Assembly (NCBI GenBank): GCA_030425295.1
Contig: JAUIAT010000003.1
Span: 1 to 64,000 of the forward strand
DNA from: Gammaproteobacteria bacterium
GTDB lineage: Bacteria; Pseudomonadota; Gammaproteobacteria; JAUIAT01
Length of the DNA stretch: 64,000 bases
Reading direction: 5' to 3'
Below are positions 63,562 to 64,000 of the stretch, in pieces; the first letter of the stretch is position 1, and each line of letters opens with the position of its first letter. The position numbers and the translations under genes were made by a program. The notes under the pieces are model-generated. The model searched no databases and had not been told where the DNA came from. It saw only the letters and a program-made list of their open reading frames with translations.

Positions 63562-64000
63562 GTTTTATACCTTTTTTCTCTACTATTTGTTTCTTCACAA
63601 CAGAAAACCCTTTAGCTATGAAAAATGGTTTTGCTGTTATACTAACTTCCGCATAAATGCGATTTAAGCTAAGACTGTGAGCAGTTTGTTCAATTTCCTT
63701 CATTAAAGCTGACCCTACTCCTTCGCCAATCCATTCATGATGACAATAAAAGCAGTCAATATGGCCATTGGGTTCAAACTCTGCAAAACCAACAATTTCA
63801 TTATTACAAATAGCCACCAAAGGCTTTAGCTTTTCCCATTTTTTCTTCCAACTAATTGCATCAAGGCTAGACTGAGGAGCCCAAACATTTATTTGATCTT
63901 GGCTGTAATCTCTAGCATTAATCAGATGAATAGTATTGTAATAAATAGAGGCAAGGTGTTTAACGTCACTATCTTTATAAGGCCTAATTTCAATGTTACT
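63530..64000 (-). CDS. GNAT N-acetyltransferase, 5' end beyond the window
   Basis: The frame runs off the right edge, so the start is not in the window; at least 156 residues are visible. The beginning shows IEIRPYKDSDVKHLASIYYN, and the acetyl-CoA site is GEGVGSALMKEIEQTAHSLS, preceded by HIDCFYCHHEWI. The protein ends MEKFL. These match small GNAT enzymes of the ElaA/YafP-like group. It is the first visible gene of the leftward deacetylase operon, and its stop overlaps the cyclase start. The substrate is unknown. Confidence 0.85.
   Translation of the reverse strand, partial: SNIEIRPYKDSDVKHLASIYYNTIHLINARDYSQDQINVWAPQSSLDAISWKKKWEKLKPLVAICNNEIVGFAEFEPNGHIDCFYCHHEWIGEGVGSALMKEIEQTAHSLSLNRIYAEVSITAKPFFIAKGFSVVKKQIVEKKGIKLENFIMEKFL

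Noticed and set aside
1-64000. tRNA or rRNA genes
   Set aside because: I looked for tRNA-like cloverleaf ends and rRNA segments and recognised none; a covariance search would be needed to be certain.

Overview
The window is AT-rich, densely coded DNA from a gammaproteobacterium, most likely a host-associated member of the Legionellales (Coxiella, Legionella, Rickettsiella or Berkiella-like). The core genes point to Gammaproteobacteria: argS-SPOR-hslV-hslU, feoABC with a Fur box, the pepP-ubiH block next to zapA and 6S RNA, trpR, and gshA-gshB of the GshA type found in such bacteria. The accessory genes point to a eukaryotic host: ankyrin proteins, a leucine-rich-repeat protein, a Fic-like protein, two DUF2235 hydrolases and several very large orphan proteins with short membrane-active segments. 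The species cannot be fixed from sequence reading alone.

Layout. 1-0.8 kb: 3' part of a tandem-repeat protein with KRKR motifs, cut by the window edge. 1-6 kb: folB, then the leftward argS, SPOR protein, hslV and hslU. 6.3-8 kb: ankyrin protein behind a consensus promoter. 8-13.3 kb: leftward feoC-feoB-feoA with a Fur box, then a MidA-type methyltransferase and a hydrolase-OsmC fusion. 13.5-24 kb: an orphan GHKL ATPase, uvrA, a 600-residue orphan, a DUF2235 pair and a methyltransferase-like orphan. 24-28.5 kb: a 2-oxoacid:ferredoxin oxidoreductase (alpha, beta) with its ferredoxin, and an outer-membrane barrel. 28.6-35.4 kb: pyrD, ubiH, pepP, zapB-like, zapA, 6S RNA, fau, EVE protein and comEA. 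35.4-44.5 kb: a small membrane protein, a 1340-residue membrane protein, a GltB-like FMN protein, ubiA and a Fic-like protein. 44.6-47.6 kb: trpR, a hairpin-rich non-coding stretch, gshA and gshB. 47.6-61 kb: a leftward accessory island (frameshifted small gene, ankyrin/TPR-like protein, HAD protein, 1126-residue orphan, IS1-type insA remnant, LRR protein, cupin, PAS-LuxR regulator, GNAT, ankyrin protein). 61-64 kb: polysaccharide deacetylase, aminoglycoside-phosphotransferase-like kinase, cyclase-family hydrolase and a second GNAT cut by the right edge.

Non-coding DNA is unusually rich in repeats of at least four families: (i) short palindromes built around a cccgcgg-tcaag-ccgcggg core, one of which lies in frame inside feoB; (ii) a 156-bp element with GGTCTGTTG ends, present twice in near tandem and in several remnants; (iii) an element of about 329 bp with 30-bp terminal inverted repeats, a flanking 9-bp duplication and an internal 20-bp tandem array; (iv) an element carrying acccgggaaatttactag near an insA remnant. 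Transposition and homopolymer slippage have changed the ends of several genes.

The likely job of the accessory genes is host interaction, with export perhaps by a Dot/Icm-type system. No secretion genes lie in the window, so that is inference. The signals most worth following are the in-frame palindrome in feoB, the hairpin-rich region between trpR and gshA, the orphan GHKL ATPase, and the recurrence of basic nuclear-localisation-like motifs in otherwise unrelated orphan proteins.
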